Position numbers and translations under genes: made by a program | Shown here: in pieces, positions 61,814 to 64,000 of the stretch | Numbering within the stretch: the stretch's first letter is position 1 | Layout of the letters: each line of letters begins with the position of its first letter | The notes under the pieces: model-generated | The model's database searches: none | What the model was told of the DNA's origin: nothing | The model's input: the letters and a program-made list of their open reading frames with translations, nothing else | DNA from: Terriglobia bacterium | GTDB taxonomy: Bacteria; Acidobacteriota; Terriglobia; Bryobacterales; Bryobacteraceae | Reading direction: 5' to 3' | NCBI GenBank assembly: GCA_020073265.1 | Contig: JAIQFN010000022.1 | Location: 25,487-89,486 of the forward strand | DNA length: 64,000 nucleotides

Positions 61814-62223
61814 GCGTCTTTGTCGACACCTCGGTTTGGTACGCAGCCGCCGACTCCCAAGATGCCGGCAACGCGCGCGCCAAAGCCATCCTCGCTGCGG
61901 GCCAACCGTTAGTCACGTCCGATCACGTGTTGATCGAGACCTGGACGTTGCTTCGCTACCGCATTCGGCGCGAAGCCGCTGACCGCTTTTGGGAAGCTTT
62001 GAGAAGTGGCGTCGCAGCAATCGAACCGGTGAGCGCCGCGGATCTGGAAGCTGCTTGGCAGATCGGAACAGCTTTCCGCGACCAGGATTTCTCGATCGTC
62101 GACCGCACCAGTTTCGCCGTCATGCGCCGCTTGGGAATCGAGCAAGCGGCTTCCTTTGACGACCACTTCGCCATCTTCCGCTTCGGCCCCAATCGCCGAC
62201 GCGCCTTCGTCATCCTGCGGTGA
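61810..62223 (+). CDS. vapC: PIN-domain toxin (VapC-like)
   Basis: The 137-residue product has the PIN acidic residues Asp6 (FVDTSVWYA), Glu43 (LIETWTLL) and Asp98 (FSIVDRTSF), with further acidic residues in SFDDHF. These nucleases cut tRNA or rRNA when freed from antitoxin. It starts at the overlapping ATGA of the antitoxin. The module looks complete. Confidence 0.88.
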   Translation: MSVFVDTSVWYAAADSQDAGNARAKAILAAGQPLVTSDHVLIETWTLLRYRIRREAADRFWEALRSGVAAIEPVSAADLEAAWQIGTAFRDQDFSIVDRTSFAVMRRLGIEQAASFDDHFAIFRFGPNRRRAFVILR

Positions 62224-62509
62224 GCACGTGAGTACTCACGAAAGCACCTAGGCCACGACGGACGTCCTGGGCGGCGCTCGCAAGATGGAAGCGGAAACTA
62301 AGAACGAAATAAGCCCTTACGCCGCGGCCTCTCTCGCCAGGTAGCTTCAGCGCGGCGAAGCGATACTCGATCTCCGCGATCTCGACATCCGACAGCTTCG
62401 GCTCGAACACGCGCTGCAGGCGGCAAAAGCCCGGCCGCCCCGCCCGCCCCTTGTATTGGCCGATTCCGGGGTTTAGAATTAACGCCTGCGGCTCCCTGGG
62501 AGGATCTTC

Positions 62510-63778
62510 ATGAAAGACCACTGGCAACGCCGGATCGGCTCCACCGCCGTCCTTCTTCTTACCGTCGCGGTGGCTTCATCGACCAGCGCGGCCACCGACG
62601 ATGGCGCAGGCTCCGTGAAAGCGTTCGTCGGGGCGCGTATCATCGACGGCACCGGCAAGCCCGCCATCGAGAAAGCGACTCTGCTGCTTCGCAACGGGCG
62701 TATCGAAGCAGTCGGGACGTCGGTGAAGCTCCCGGCCGGCGCGCAGCGCATCGACGCTTCCGGCAAAACCATCATCCCCGGCCTGATCAGCGGCCACAGC
62801 CACGTGAGCGATGCGAGCCAGCTCGCCACCTACGCACACTACGGCGTCACCGCCATATTCAGCCTGGGCGGCGACAAGGAAATTGAAATCCGCGATCAGG
62901 TTCGCGCCGCCGAGCAGACGCCGGCTTTGACCCACTCGCGCCTGTTCATCGCCGGACCAGTGGTGGTCTCGAGAACTCCCGAAGATGCTCGCAAAGCCGT
63001 GGACGATCTGGCCGCCGCGAACACCGATATCGTCAAGTTCCGCCTGGATGACAATCTCGGCGCGGGCCGCAAGATGTCGCCTGAAGTCTACAGCGCCATT
63101 TTCGAAGAAGCGCGCAAGAAAGGCATGCGCGTCGCGGTGCACGTGGTGTACCTGGCCGACGCCAAAGCCGTATTGCGCCTCGGCGCCGATTACATCGCCC
63201 ATAGCGTGCGCGACTCCGACATCGACGACGAAGCCATCGCGCTGCTCAAAAAGAACAACGCGTTCTATTGCCCCACCCTGATGCGCGAAGTCTCGACGTT
63301 CATCTATCCGGAGCGTCCCGCGTTCTTGAGCGATCCCCTGTTTCTCAAATGGGCCGATCCGCGCGATCTCGCAAGAGTCCAGGACGCGGCTTTCCTCGAC
63401 AGAATGCGCAACGACCGTGGCGGCCAATGGTACAAGGAACACCTGCCCGTCGCGCTCCGGAATCTGAAGAAGGTCTCGGACGCCGGCGTGCCCGTGGTGA
63501 TGGGGACCGACTCCGGCCCTGCAGGCCGCTTCCAAGGCTATTTCGAGCAGATGGAACTGGAGTACATGACGCAGGCCGGCCTCACGCCGATGCAGACGCT
63601 GGCGGCGGCCACCAGTTCCGCTGCGAAATTCGCGCATGCCGCCGATCGCATCGGCACGCTAGAACCAGGCAAATGGGCGGACCTGCTGGTGCTCGACGCC
63701 AATCCGCTCGACGACATCCGGAACACGCGGAAGATCGACTCGGTGTGGATCGCCGGCAATCGCGTGCCGGTGAACTAG
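62510..63778 (+). CDS. Exported amidohydrolase
   Basis: The 422-residue product has a signal peptide (LLLTVAVASSTSAAT) and a metal-dependent amidohydrolase barrel. Key motifs are the HxH of GLISGHSHVSDAS (His96, His98), a possible carbamylated Lys in IVKFRLDD, His211 (VAVHVVYLADA), His231 (YIAHSVRDSD) and an Asp in GTDSGPAGRF, with the C-terminal beta patch KWADLLVLDANPL. Related enzymes are imidazolonepropionase-like hydrolases and prolidases. GGAGGATCTTC precedes the ATG. Its TAG abuts the left end of the IS630-type element. Confidence 0.85.
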   Translation: MKDHWQRRIGSTAVLLLTVAVASSTSAATDDGAGSVKAFVGARIIDGTGKPAIEKATLLLRNGRIEAVGTSVKLPAGAQRIDASGKTIIPGLISGHSHVSDASQLATYAHYGVTAIFSLGGDKEIEIRDQVRAAEQTPALTHSRLFIAGPVVVSRTPEDARKAVDDLAAANTDIVKFRLDDNLGAGRKMSPEVYSAIFEEARKKGMRVAVHVVYLADAKAVLRLGADYIAHSVRDSDIDDEAIALLKKNNAFYCPTLMREVSTFIYPERPAFLSDPLFLKWADPRDLARVQDAAFLDRMRNDRGGQWYKEHLPVALRNLKKVSDAGVPVVMGTDSGPAGRFQGYFEQMELEYMTQAGLTPMQTLAAATSSAAKFAHAADRIGTLEPGKWADLLVLDANPLDDIRNTRKIDSVWIAGNRVPVN

Positions 63779-64000
63779 TGTCCTGAGTCAGAAGTTCGCA
63801 TAATAATAGGAACCCGCTTGCTATGCTGGGAATCCAACCAGCATGGGCCGACCAACTAAGCCAATCGTGGTGAGTGAAGAGGAACGGGCGAAGCTCCAAG
63901 AGTGGGCGCGGCGACCGAAAACAGCACAGCGATTGTCGATTCGGGCGCGTATTGTGTTAGGTTGTGCCGACGGGAGGGAGAACCGCCAGGTCGCGCGGGA
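63779..64000 (+). mobile_element. IS630-type insertion sequence, left end (cut by window edge)
   Basis: The stretch TGTCCTGAGTCAGAAGTTCG right after the amidohydrolase stop is probably the terminal inverted repeat, followed 65 bp later by a transposase start. IS630 elements insert at TA. A TA lies in the amidohydrolase stop codon TAG just to the left. The right end is outside the window, so the boundary is inferred. Confidence 0.5.
63844..64000 (+). CDS. IS630-family transposase, N-terminal fragment
   Basis: The frame from the ATG at 63844 reads MGRPTKPIVVSEEERAKLQ and RRPKTAQRLSIRARIVL with GCADGRENRQVAR, which is the N-terminal helix-turn-helix region of IS630-type transposases. The rest of the gene, including the DDE core, lies beyond the window. 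Confidence 0.8.

Noticed and set aside
62210..62527. 105-codon minus-strand frame between vapC and the amidohydrolase
   Set aside because: Part looks coding-like (LSDVEIAEIEYRFAALK), but there is no ribosome site or recognisable family. It could be a decayed gene, and support is too weak to list.
1..64000. tRNA and rRNA genes
   Set aside because: I looked for T-loop-like GTTCGAATC patterns and rRNA-like stretches in intergenic regions and found none convincing. A covariance-model scan would settle this.

Overview
The window reads as a chromosomal segment of a high-GC acidobacterium of the Solibacter/Bryobacter type. The basis is family content: one secreted TIGR03435-type protein, a run of exported proteins with TIGR03437-type C-terminal domains, an Oar-like TonB-dependent receptor with a carboxypeptidase-regulatory N-terminus, a winged-helix/TPR regulator, a multicopy 'STGPRT...RHGL' protein, and many secreted quinoprotein, NHL and cytochrome proteins. 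Taxonomy is inferred from families only. I saw no rRNA, tRNA or CRISPR array.

Layout. 0.2-7.1 kb is mostly housekeeping: a glycosyltransferase/methyltransferase pair, a 49-residue zinc-ribbon protein, a YvcK-like protein with GlmU, TruB, and a second glycosyltransferase. 7.1-10.7 kb is a compact operon of exported proteins (VOC, alpha/beta hydrolase, DUF4159, cyclophilin) behind an extended -10 promoter. 10.7-15.2 kb carries the TonB receptor, a cupin and the multicopy protein. 15.4-28.8 kb is a surface-protein island of SBBP, NHL and kelch propellers with TIGR03437-type C-termini, interrupted by a winged-helix/TPR regulator, a secreted cupin, a collapsed kelch pseudogene and copies of a dispersed repeat. 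29.5-42.7 kb is mixed: metallo-beta-lactamase fold, VOC, a cytochrome-ankyrin-toroid fusion, DUF2339/DUF3999, a two-component system, TIGR03435, GNAT, an AlkZ-like protein and an SGNH hydrolase.

42.7-61.4 kb is the most interesting part. It holds two PAL-like (peptidyl-hydroxyglycine lyase-like) NHL propellers, two quinoprotein dehydrogenase-like propellers, and two proteins joining a c-type heme domain to a PHM-like type II copper monooxygenase fold. Each copper protein is directly followed by a homologous secreted protein of unknown function. Both copper proteins keep the ligand order HH...HxH...HxH...M, and one NHL protein keeps all six PAL active-site residues. This suggests a periplasmic oxidation system in which quinoproteins could feed electrons through heme to copper. 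That coupling and any substrate are inference. A degraded toxin-antitoxin islet, AraC and DinB genes, a DDAH-like hydrolase, an FG-GAP protein bounded by inverted heptamer arrays, an M28-like protein and a hybrid histidine kinase lie among them.

61.5-64 kb has a VapBC module with an 18-bp palindromic operator over its start codon, an amidohydrolase, and the start of an IS630-type element cut by the window edge.
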